Below, piece by piece: positions 1-4,871 of a stretch of DNA of 5,452 nucleotides. This stretch comes from Pirellulales bacterium (GTDB lineage Bacteria > Planctomycetota > Planctomycetia > Pirellulales > JAICIG01), in contig JAICIG010000494.1 of assembly GCA_025924495.1 (NCBI GenBank), positions 1 to 5,452 on the forward strand, read 5' to 3'. The notes under the pieces were generated by a model. The model made no database searches, was not told the origin of the DNA, and saw only the letters and a program-made list of their open reading frames with translations. Numbering within the stretch: position 1 is the stretch's first letter; the number at the start of each line of letters is the position of its first letter. The position numbers and the translations under genes are program-made.

Positions 1-573
1 ACGGCCAGCGAGCGTTTCGTCGAGCGCCACGGCCAAATCGCGACGAATGGGCTGCGGCCGCCGATAGCCCACGCCGTACTGGTCGTCAATCCGGCCGCGG
101 TAGCGCACGCGCCGCTCGGCATCCAGCAGGAACGCTTCGGGCGTGCGCTCGGCGGCGAACTTGTCGGCGATTCGATTGCCCTCGTCTTTAAGCACAGGAA
201 ACGCAACATGATGTTCGCGGGAATGCTCTGCAATGCTTTCGAGCGTATCGTGGCTGTTGGCATTGATGGCGACAAACTGCACGCCTTTCGGCTCATACTC
301 GCTGGCTAGTTCCGCCAATCGCTGCAGGTAGGCGTTGTTGACCGGACACTCCGTGCCAATGAACACGACGACGATGGCTTTCTTGTCGCGAAAGTCCGCC
401 TGCGACACGATGTTGCCTGACGCATCGGGAAGCGAGAAGTCAGCGATCTTTTCGCCAAGAATGGAGGAGTTCGGCGTCAATCCGGTTTCGGCCATGACCA
501 GCGGCGTTAGCACCGAGATCGACAAGGTGACCGCGGCGAACAGGCAGATCACAGATGAACTGGAAAATCTCAA
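1..573 (-). CDS. Secreted redoxin (thioredoxin/AhpC-TSA fold) protein, C-terminus beyond window
   Basis: The frame is open from 573 to the window edge, giving 191 codons without a stop. I chose a TTG start at 573 because GGAGG (582-586) lies 8 nt upstream and the product then begins with a signal peptide: Arg2, a hydrophobic core at about residues 8-26, and a plausible cleavage site VMA|ET after residue 28. An ATG at 621 is in frame but has no visible ribosome site and would bury the signal under 16 mostly polar residues. The mature part looks like a redoxin domain: 'FSLPDASG', a beta strand leading to GTECPVNN with Cys76, and a probable cis-proline in 'ERTPEAFLLD' (Pro145). Only one cysteine is at the active site, so it is not a CxxC thioredoxin. 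The segment 'YRGRIDDQYG' followed by 'RRDLAVALDETLAG' is familiar from planctomycete redoxins that continue into cytochrome c or copper-monooxygenase domains. That continuation is inferred, because the C-terminus is missing. It probably acts outside the cytoplasm; its substrate is unknown. Confidence 0.85.
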   Translation of the reverse strand, partial: MRFSSSSVICLFAAVTLSISVLTPLVMAETGLTPNSSILGEKIADFSLPDASGNIVSQADFRDKKAIVVVFIGTECPVNNAYLQRLAELASEYEPKGVQFVAINANSHDTLESIAEHSREHHVAFPVLKDEGNRIADKFAAERTPEAFLLDAERRVRYRGRIDDQYGVGYRRPQPIRRDLAVALDETLAGR

Positions 574-581
574 GCTTTCTT

Positions 582-586
582 CCTCC
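582..586 (-). promoter_or_regulatory. Ribosome binding site that decides the TTG start of the redoxin gene
   Basis: Read on the minus strand this is GGAGG, 8 nt before the TTG at 573. It is the strongest Shine-Dalgarno match near the gene and favours TTG 573 over ATG 621 or ATG 495. Starting at 495 would delete the signal peptide. Confidence 0.7.
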
Positions 587-776
587 GCAGATCGAGCGAC
601 GACGGATCGATCGTACCCCATACTTGCATCCGCTGGAACACGAGTCGGCCGTCGCCGATTCGGCGCCCTGCCATGCGGCTGGCGAGCGCTACGCAGGCAT
701 TCTCAGCAATTGCCGATTGATAAAAGGCCGCCAGCCCCGGAGCGTACCCCCCTAAATCCGGATTGCAACGCATGGC

Positions 777-881
777 ATGTCGGCGGCCCGGCTGCAGCAA
801 AATTTCGTTCTAGAAGGCCGCCTGACGTTGCCGAAGATTGGGGCGGAGTTCCTCACCCAGACGATCTACCGTGCGGAGTAG
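777..881 (+). CDS. Possible small ORF, 34 codons, unknown function
   Basis: It runs from ATG to TAG. Codon third positions are G or C in about 26 of 33 sense codons, which fits coding sequence in a GC-rich genome. The product starts MSAARLQQNF and ends with 'FLTQTIYRAE'; I recognise no family. There is no Shine-Dalgarno sequence before the ATG, which argues against translation. The stop lies 5 nt before the next small ORF (887-1051), so the two could be a pair, or remnants of a decayed gene. It overlaps 24 nt of a doubtful opposite-strand frame. Confidence 0.2.
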   Translation: MSAARLQQNFVLEGRLTLPKIGAEFLTQTIYRAE

Positions 882-886
882 GAAAA

Positions 887-1051
887 ATGAGCAGAGCAGC
901 CCGAACTCGTCAACTTCTGATTCCCGCCAATACGACCCGGATGCTCGGCGAACTCGAACAGATTTCTAAGACCGTCAAACTCACCGAGCCTTGCCCCAAA
1001 CCCGCGTCAAAGCCGGCCTCCGAACCGACCCTCGTCATTCGGGGGAAGTAG
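887..1051 (+). CDS. Possible small protein, 54 residues, unknown function
   Basis: The ATG at 887 follows GGAG (875-878) by 8 nt and AGGA (880-883) by 3 nt, so initiation is plausible. The product is basic. It has a short central segment that could be helical ('TRMLGELEQISKTVKL') and a Pro/Lys/Ser-rich tail ending 'TLVIRGK'. There is no signal peptide, membrane segment or known domain. Roughly two thirds of codons end in G or C, which is only mildly supportive. The gene would converge on the lipid kinase gene, with 45 bp between the stop codons. The same frame is open far upstream, but that part is antisense to the redoxin gene and has no protein-like character, so 887 is the only reasonable start. 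Confidence 0.3.
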   Translation: MSRAARTRQLLIPANTTRMLGELEQISKTVKLTEPCPKPASKPASEPTLVIRGK

Positions 1052-1073
1052 ATTCGCTTCATTCTGTCGAAAG

Positions 1074-1092
1074 GCCGCGTGGTCAACGCGGC
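1074..1092 (-). terminator. Hairpin just beyond the lipid kinase stop codon, possible terminator
   Basis: GCCGCGT (1074-1080) and ACGCGGC (1086-1092) form a perfect 7-bp stem with a 5-nt loop. It starts 4 nt past the stop codon of the lipid kinase gene. On the minus strand it is followed only by CTTTC, so the T-run is poor. It could also serve the small plus-strand ORF ending at 1051, but no T-run follows on that side. Confidence 0.35.
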
Positions 1093-1096
1093 GCCG

Positions 1097-1999
1097 TCAG
1101 GGAACGAAGATCTCGATCGCCGCAGGCTCGACCTGAATTTCGATCGGGGCAAAACCCGCCGCTTCGCCGTCGATCTCGAGCGGAACAGGCTGCGGGCAGG
1201 CAAGCTGAATATGCTTCGCCCGGCCAAAGAATACGTCGGTACAACTGCGATGTCGCCCGCGCCAGACTTTCAATGCATAGCGCATCAGCGGGACGCTGCC
1301 GGGCCGAGCGAAGACCAGCCAGTCGAGCAATCCGTCGTCGGGCAATGCGTCGGGCGCTAACGGCAAATCGTTGGCGTACTGCGGCAGATTGAAGACCATC
1401 GCCAAGGCGCCGCAGACCCGCAGACCATCGGCTTCGACCTCGATCAGCGGATATTTATATCGCAGCGCTGCGACCGCGATCGGGCGCAAGTAATTCAAGC
1501 TGCGGACTCGTTTCAATCGGTCGGAAGTCGCCCGCCAGGTCGCCAGGCGGTGCGCTGCATCGCCATCGAACCCTGCGCTGGCCACGATACTGAACCGCTG
1601 ATCGCCGGCGCGGCCAAGATCGATCGGCCTAGTCCGTCCGGCGGCGATCATACGGGCCATCGACAAGGGCTCGGCACTATATCCGAATTGGCGCGCGAAC
1701 AGGTTTTCGTTGCCCAAGGGATACATCGCCAGTGGAACGGGAATCTGCCGATTAATCAGGCAATTGAGGGTTCCGTCCCCCCCCGCCGCTACAACGGCGC
1801 GATAGTGCTGGGCGAAGTCGGGTTCGGCCGCGGCTTCCGACAATTCATCGAGCGACCAGGCAAGTCGCACCTCCAACCCCAGGCTTTGCATTGCCATCGA
1901 CAAGGCCCGAATGCGGGCCAGATTGTCTTTGGCGCCGCTATAGGGGTTGCCCAAGATGGTTACGCCGCGCGGCCGGTCGCCCGAAAGACTGCTCGTCAT
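1097..1999 (-). CDS. Diacylglycerol kinase family lipid kinase (YegS/DAGK-catalytic type)
   Basis: This 300-residue protein has the expected family length and motif order: a nucleotide-loop motif NPYSG (residues 18-22), GGDGTLN (73-79), PLGNEN (94-99) in place of the usual PLGTxN, SAGFDG (141-146), PDDGLLD (220-226) and EIDGE (275-279). Members phosphorylate a lipid hydroxyl such as diacylglycerol or a long-chain alcohol, using ATP, at the inner face of the membrane. The substrate cannot be told from sequence. There is no membrane segment, as is normal for the family. The ATG at 1999 is the first start in frame, since an in-frame stop lies three codons upstream. Its ribosome site is weak (GGAAATGA). 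A minus-strand frame from 2295 ends with an ATGA overlap at this start, but that frame does not look like a protein. The gene is divergent from the nagB fusion. Thr to Asn at residue 97 is the only motif departure I see. Confidence 0.92.
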   Translation of the reverse strand: MTSSLSGDRPRGVTILGNPYSGAKDNLARIRALSMAMQSLGLEVRLAWSLDELSEAAAEPDFAQHYRAVVAAGGDGTLNCLINRQIPVPLAMYPLGNENLFARQFGYSAEPLSMARMIAAGRTRPIDLGRAGDQRFSIVASAGFDGDAAHRLATWRATSDRLKRVRSLNYLRPIAVAALRYKYPLIEVEADGLRVCGALAMVFNLPQYANDLPLAPDALPDDGLLDWLVFARPGSVPLMRYALKVWRGRHRSCTDVFFGRAKHIQLACPQPVPLEIDGEAAGFAPIEIQVEPAAIEIFVP

Positions 2000-2087
2000 G
2001 CTGATTCATTTCCGGCAAATCGTAGCCGTTTCATTCTGGTTCGCTCGACAGCAGCCCGTTCAACGCCGCCGCGGTTGCAAGCGCATC

Positions 2088-2108
2088 CGCAGACGGTATC
2101 AATCTGCG
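2088..2108. repeat. Short hairpin in the presumed lipid kinase leader
   Basis: CGCAGA (2088-2093) and TCTGCG (2103-2108) form a perfect 6-bp stem with a 9-nt loop. A stem this short can arise by chance; it is noted because it would lie in the 5' leader of the lipid kinase mRNA. Confidence 0.3.
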
Positions 2109-2123
2109 TCGCCGCCTCTCTCA

Positions 2124-2138
2124 GGCTCGACACGAGCC
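2124..2138. repeat. Compact perfect hairpin GGCTCG-ACA-CGAGCC
   Basis: A 6-bp perfect stem with a 3-nt loop. It abuts the putative -10 box at 2139-2144 and so covers the expected transcription start of the lipid kinase gene. It may be an operator or an mRNA 5'-end stem-loop. Confidence 0.4.
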
Positions 2139-2168
2139 ATAATGTAACGAGCGTCGCGCCGGGCTCAA
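2139..2168 (-). promoter_or_regulatory. Possible sigma70-type promoter for the lipid kinase gene
   Basis: Read on the minus strand: TTGAGC (2163-2168), an 18-nt spacer, then CATTAT (2139-2144). Each box matches the consensus at 4 of 6 positions. Transcription would give a leader of about 130 nt before the ATG at 1999, containing the hairpin at 2088-2108. An inverted repeat (2143-2148 and 2171-2176) brackets the promoter. Confidence 0.3.
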
Positions 2169-2176
2169 TTGTTACA
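2143..2176. repeat. Inverted repeat TGTAAC/GTTACA around the putative lipid kinase promoter
   Basis: TGTAAC (2143-2148) and GTTACA (2171-2176) are perfect complements. Next to them, GAGC (2149-2152) pairs with GCTC (2163-2166), leaving AATT unpaired on one side, so a stem of 10 pairs is possible. One arm overlaps the putative -10 box and the other lies just upstream of the putative -35 box, as in an operator with two half-sites. Confidence 0.45.
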
Positions 2177-2184
2177 GCACCGGG

Positions 2185-2244
2185 CGAGCGGCAGTTTAGC
2201 CTTATTTCCCAAGTTGAGGCAGTGTCTCGCGCCGAGGCCGCTCG
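2185..2244. repeat. Inverted repeat CGAGCGGC/GCCGCTCG with long loop
   Basis: The perfect 8-bp arms at 2185-2192 and 2237-2244 are separated by 44 nt. Inside the loop, GCCT (2199-2202) and AGGC (2217-2220) can form a smaller stem. It lies in the divergent spacer upstream of the lipid kinase promoter candidate. Confidence 0.35.
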
Positions 2245-2371
2245 TTCTGCAAGTCGGAGCCGTGAGATGGCGAAGCCTGCCCGTGGCACAGACATCCCCC
2301 TAAGGGCCTCGGAACTGAAAGTTGGGCGTCCTGTCTCGATTGGAGAATGTCCAAAACGGCCCTGACAGACG

Positions 2372-2412
2372 CCCAGGCGCCCGGCTGGATGGGGCGTATT
2401 CTGGCGCCTGGG
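2372..2412. repeat. Perfect 10-bp inverted repeat
   Basis: CCCAGGCGCC (2372-2381) is complementary to GGCGCCTGGG (2403-2412) across a 21-nt loop. A G-T wobble at 2371/2413 could extend it. It is immediately followed by a second small hairpin, GTTCG-TGAG-CGAAC (2415-2428). Confidence 0.6.
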
Positions 2413-2414
2413 TC

Positions 2415-2428
2415 GTTCGTGAGCGAAC
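2415..2428. repeat. Small tetraloop hairpin GTTCG-TGAG-CGAAC
   Basis: A 5-bp perfect stem with a 4-nt loop, starting 2 nt after the 10-bp inverted repeat. It is weak alone but in line with the neighbouring structures. Confidence 0.3.
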
Positions 2429-2561
2429 TAAAGCGAGCCGTGCGATTGCCTCCACGGGTAGAATCCTCTAGGCGAGCACATTTCTTTCAAGCGAGCGATT
2501 CGAAGACCATTGCCTGGCACTCGCCGCGTCCTGCGATGGGATTTTGCTTAAGACAAGCGTC

Positions 2562-2612
2562 ATCGGTGAGCCGAGACTGCGCATGTATGGGTCCGGCAGT
2601 CTCGGCGCCGAT
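2562..2612. repeat. Strong hairpin, 11 + 5 bp, with internal loop
   Basis: GCCGAGACTGC (2570-2580) pairs perfectly with GCAGTCTCGGC (2596-2606) across a 15-nt loop. Beyond an internal loop (TGA against G), ATCGG (2562-2566) pairs with CCGAT (2608-2612), giving 16 pairs in all. The 3' arm can instead pair downstream (see 2601-2619). Confidence 0.65.
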
Positions 2613-2619
2613 TGCCGAG
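2601..2619. repeat. Alternative hairpin competing with 2562-2612
   Basis: CTCGGC (2601-2606), part of the 3' arm of the larger hairpin, is also perfectly complementary to GCCGAG (2614-2619) across a 7-nt loop. GCCGAG occurs at both 2570-2575 and 2614-2619, so one arm has two exclusive partners, as in attenuators and switches. Confidence 0.45.
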
Positions 2620-2642
2620 CGGTCGGGGTCAATGTCAGCCGA

Positions 2643-2667
2643 CGCCCACGTCCTCCAACCGTGGGCG
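2643..2667. repeat. Perfect 8-bp hairpin CGCCCACG/CGTGGGCG
   Basis: Arms at 2643-2650 and 2660-2667, loop of 9 nt. The 3' arm shares 3 nt with a segment (2665-2671) that can pair with the 5' arm of the hairpin at 2700-2736. Confidence 0.5.
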
Positions 2668-2699
2668 ACCCCGGCCCCCGGCGATCGTTATCGGCTGCC

Positions 2700-2736
2700 C
2701 GGCAGGGTCGCGACCAGGGGCGACGCGACCCTGCCG
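2700..2736 (+). terminator. Perfect 13-bp GC-rich hairpin, possible terminator or attenuator
   Basis: CGGCAGGGTCGCG (2700-2712) pairs perfectly with CGCGACCCTGCCG (2724-2736) across an 11-nt loop. On the plus strand the stretch CTCTTTTCTCT follows after a few bases (from about 2742). The stem is ideal for an intrinsic terminator, but the T-run is interrupted and 5 or more nt from the stem. No protein gene ends upstream, so if it is a terminator it would end a non-coding transcript or a leader. Confidence 0.45.
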
Positions 2737-2857
2737 AGGCGGCTCTTTTCTCTGCCGTGGTCTACAGAGCATGAAAATCTTCCATGCCGCTACCCGTGGG
2801 AATTCAGGCGTAGAACATCAGCGATAGCATTTGCCGCCGGATTGAGGCATACTAACG

Positions 2858-2905
2858 GGTTCTAGACTTGATCGATCGACTCGCAACCGCGTATAGGCTA
2901 GAACC
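2858..2905. repeat. Inverted repeat GGTTCTAG/CTAGAACC around the putative nagB promoter
   Basis: The perfect 8-bp arms at 2858-2865 and 2898-2905 are 32 nt apart, with 40 bp between arm centres, close to four helical turns. The arms contain CTAG, a tetramer that is usually scarce in bacterial DNA. The putative -35 and -10 boxes lie between the arms, and the right arm would cover the transcription start. It resembles a pair of repressor half-sites that could be joined by looping. Confidence 0.5.
2868..2897 (+). promoter_or_regulatory. Possible sigma70-type promoter for the nagB fusion
   Basis: TTGATC (2868-2873) and TATAGG (2892-2897) are separated by 18 nt. Each box matches the consensus at 4 of 6 positions. 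Transcription would start near 2904, leaving a leader of about 17 nt before the ATG at 2921. If this promoter is used, the structured region at 2372-2736 is not in this mRNA. Confidence 0.4.
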
Positions 2906-2920
2906 ATTCTCCCCCGCCCC

Positions 2921-4819
2921 ATGCGAACCACCGCTATCGTTACTGCCGCGCCCGCGGCGCGCCGCATTCCTGGAACAGAAATTCCCAGCTACGTCTTCGA
3001 CTCGAACCGCGACCTGGCCCGGCATGTCGCCGAATCGATCGCCAGCGTCATCCGCGAGCGTAACGCCTTTGGACAGAACGCCGTCTTGGGCCTGCCGACC
3101 GGCTCGACGCCGATGGGCGTTTATCGCGAGCTGATCCGGCTGCACCGCGAGGAAGGGCTCGATTTCTCGGGCGTGGTCACGTTCAACCTCGACGAATACT
3201 ACGGTCTGCAACCTAACCAGTTGCAAAGCTACCACCGCTGGATGTTCGAGCACTTCTTCGATCATGTGAACATCCCTCGCGATCAAATCCACATTCCCGA
3301 CGGCACGATCGCGCTCGATGATTTGGAAGACTACTGTCGCCGCTATGAAGCCGATATCGAGCGGGCCGGCGGCATCGATGTGATGCTGTTAGGCATCGGC
3401 CGCAATGGACACATCGGCTTCAATGAACCGTTCAGCATGCGTCATAGCCGCACGCGCTTGGCCACGCTCGATCCGGTGACGCGGCGCGACGCAGCCAGCG
3501 ATTTCTTCAGTGAGGAGAACGTACCGCAGCAAGCGATCACGATGGGGTTGGCGACGATCTTTGACGCGCGGAAGATCTTCTTGATCGCGCTTGGCGAACA
3601 CAAGGCGCCTATTATCAAAGAGGCGGTCGAAGGCCCTGCGAGCGATCGCGTGCCAGCCAGCTTTCTGCGAGATCATCCGGCCGCCGCCGTCTTGCTCGAT
3701 GAAGCGGCGGCCGGCAAGCTGACCGGCGTGGTAACGCCCTGGGTGTTGGGCAACGTGGAATGGACCGACGCCCTGATCAAGCGGGCCATCCTCTGGCTCT
3801 GCGATAAGACGGGCAAAGCGTTGCTCAAGCTCGACGACCAGGACCTGCGCGAGCATAACTTGCATCAGTTGCTTCGCCATCATGGGCCCGCTCAACAGGT
3901 CGCCCATCGCGTGTTCCGCTGGATGATGGACACCATCGAATATCACCCGGGCGGCCGCGAACCGAAGCGAGTGATTTGCTTCAGCCCGCATCCGGACGAC
4001 GACGTGATCAGCATGGGCGGCACGCTCATCCGGCTGGTTGAAGACCAGCACGAAGTGCACGTCGCCTACATGACCAGCGGCAACATCGCCGTATTCGATC
4101 ATGACGCACAGCGCGTGGCCGATCTGGTCGTCGAATTCAATCGGCTGTTCGGCATCGATCAGGACAAGTCGCTGGAAGTCGAACGACAAGTGTTGCAATC
4201 GCTGTCCAAGAAAGGGCCGGGCGAGCCCGACAGTCAGACCGTGTTGGCGATCAAAGCTTTGATTCGCTGGAGCGAGGCCAAAGCGGGCGCCATTGTCTGC
4301 GGCTGCCGCGAAGAACACCTGCACTTTCTCGACTTGCCGTTCTATCGCACCGGAACGATTGCCAAGAACCCGGTCAGCGACGAAGACGTGCGGATCATTC
4401 GCGAATTGATCGAGCGCGTCGATCCGCAGCAAGTGTACGTCGCCGGCGACTTGTCCGATCCGCACGGCACGCACCGCGTGTGCGCCGAGGCGATTTTCCG
4501 TGCCTTGAAGCAACTTGAGGCCGCCAACGGCAAACGCCCTGAAGCGCTGCTCTATCGTGGCGCCTGGCAGGAATGGGCGCCACATGAAATCGAAATTGCG
4601 GTGCCTCTAAGCCCGAAGGATTTGGATCGCAAGCGCACGGCGATCTTCATGCACGAATCGCAGAAGGACACGGCGCTATTTCCAGGCTCCGACTCGCGCG
4701 AGTTCTGGCAGCGCGCCGAAGACCGTAACCGCCACACGGCCGACACCTACAACCGCTTGGGGCTGCCCGAGTATTTCGCCATGGAGGGCTTCGTCCGCTG
4801 GAACGGCGAGCCCATCTGA
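2921..4819 (+). CDS. nagB: Glucosamine-6-phosphate deaminase fused to PIG-L family deacetylase
   Basis: The 632-residue product has two domains. Residues about 25-290 are NagB: LPTGSTP (59-65) for phosphate binding, FNLDEY with Asp91 as the base, and GRNGHIGFNEP (160-170) with His164 and Glu169 of the catalytic relay; Asn162 stands where E. coli NagB has Asp141. This domain turns glucosamine-6-phosphate into fructose-6-phosphate and ammonia. Residues about 348-600 are a PIG-L (LmbE-like) zinc deacetylase: SPHPDDD (355-361) and DPHGTH (513-518) hold the likely metal ligands His357, Asp360 and His518. This domain should remove N-acetyl groups from a GlcNAc-type compound. The two together suggest coupled deacetylation and deamination in amino-sugar breakdown, in the cytoplasm since no signal peptide is seen. 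Long NagB proteins of this form occur in planctomycetes and Bacteroidetes. The ATG at 2921 lacks a Shine-Dalgarno sequence, but it is the only start before the conserved 'IPGTEIPSYVFDSN' region. The deacetylase substrate is not known from sequence. Confidence 0.95.
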   Translation: MRTTAIVTAAPAARRIPGTEIPSYVFDSNRDLARHVAESIASVIRERNAFGQNAVLGLPTGSTPMGVYRELIRLHREEGLDFSGVVTFNLDEYYGLQPNQLQSYHRWMFEHFFDHVNIPRDQIHIPDGTIALDDLEDYCRRYEADIERAGGIDVMLLGIGRNGHIGFNEPFSMRHSRTRLATLDPVTRRDAASDFFSEENVPQQAITMGLATIFDARKIFLIALGEHKAPIIKEAVEGPASDRVPASFLRDHPAAAVLLDEAAAGKLTGVVTPWVLGNVEWTDALIKRAILWLCDKTGKALLKLDDQDLREHNLHQLLRHHGPAQQVAHRVFRWMMDTIEYHPGGREPKRVICFSPHPDDDVISMGGTLIRLVEDQHEVHVAYMTSGNIAVFDHDAQRVADLVVEFNRLFGIDQDKSLEVERQVLQSLSKKGPGEPDSQTVLAIKALIRWSEAKAGAIVCGCREEHLHFLDLPFYRTGTIAKNPVSDEDVRIIRELIERVDPQQVYVAGDLSDPHGTHRVCAEAIFRALKQLEAANGKRPEALLYRGAWQEWAPHEIEIAVPLSPKDLDRKRTAIFMHESQKDTALFPGSDSREFWQRAEDRNRHTADTYNRLGLPEYFAMEGFVRWNGEPI

Positions 4820-4842
4820 GCGGTTCGGCCGGGTGAGCCGCT
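4819..4842 (+). terminator. Terminator-like hairpin overlapping the nagB stop codon
   Basis: AGCGGTTC (4819-4826) and GAGCCGCT (4835-4842) form an 8-bp stem with one G-U pair and an 8-nt loop, followed by ATTTGATT. The stem begins with the last base of the TGA. The T-run is weak, so termination may be partial and the downstream glycosyltransferase, 52 bp away, could be cotranscribed. Confidence 0.45.
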
Positions 4843-4861
4843 ATTTGATTCGATCGCCGCC

Positions 4862-4867
4862 AGGTGA
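4862..4867 (+). promoter_or_regulatory. Ribosome binding site for the glycosyltransferase start at 4872
   Basis: AGGTGA lies 4 nt before the ATG at 4872. It supports that start, which places the heptamer repeats inside the coding sequence. The only other starts before the first membrane helix are rare-type codons such as TTG at 4986, without a comparable site. Confidence 0.55.
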
Positions 4868-4871
4868 GCCA

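Larger units (their letters stand above)
574..1096. other. Spacer between the redoxin and lipid kinase genes
   Basis: These 523 bp separate two minus-strand genes. No protein family is recognisable on either strand. A minus-strand frame (800 to 570, starting TTG) runs into the redoxin start with a TTGA overlap, but it has no ribosome site and no familiar sequence. On the plus strand there are two short ORFs (777-881 and 887-1051), listed separately. A perfect hairpin sits at 1074-1092. I see no tRNA, no insertion sequence and no convincing promoter for the redoxin gene. Confidence 0.6.
2000..2920. other. Divergent 921-bp spacer, no convincing protein gene, rich in inverted repeats
   Basis: This lies between the start codons of the lipid kinase (minus) and the nagB fusion (plus). 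Frames here, such as 2347-2865 on the plus strand and 2295-1996 on the minus strand, give Arg/Ser/Ala-rich products without domains, good ribosome sites or protein-like hydrophobic patterning. The spacer instead holds at least eight inverted repeats. Four of them on the right side (2372-2412, 2562-2612, 2643-2667, 2700-2736) have perfect arms of 8 to 13 bp. I find no tRNA, rRNA, CRISPR or insertion sequence. A structured leader or non-coding RNA is the best guess. Confidence 0.6.

Noticed and set aside
570..800. A 76-codon minus-strand frame overlapping the redoxin start by TTGA
   Set aside because: There is no ribosome site at its TTG start or at its internal ATG, and no recognisable sequence. 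The overlap alone is weak evidence.
1996..2295. A 99-codon minus-strand frame ending with an ATGA overlap at the lipid kinase start
   Set aside because: The overlap is suggestive of coupling, but the product is Arg/Ala-rich without a family, and the candidate promoter and symmetry elements for the lipid kinase lie inside it.
1550..2365. A 271-codon plus-strand frame opposite the lipid kinase
   Set aside because: Most of it is antisense to a gene with all family motifs. The product is basic and disordered-looking, without domain or ribosome site.
2372..2736. A glmS-type ribozyme or other known amino-sugar riboswitch ahead of nagB
   Set aside because: Considered because of the gene context, but I could not find the conserved core of the glmS ribozyme, and the hairpins do not match a riboswitch class I know.
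2347..2865. A 172-codon plus-strand frame in the divergent spacer
   Set aside because: Its only Shine-Dalgarno match is about 2 nt from the ATG, too close. The sequence is rich in Arg, Ser and Pro without pattern, and the frame runs through every strong inverted repeat of the region.
2000..2920. A tRNA or CRISPR array in the long spacer
   Set aside because: No T-loop consensus with a matching acceptor stem, and no regularly spaced direct repeats.
3389..4585. A 398-codon open frame on the minus strand inside the nagB fusion gene
   Set aside because: It is antisense to a gene with clear catalytic motifs throughout. Long antisense frames are common in GC-rich genes, and the product has no recognisable domain.
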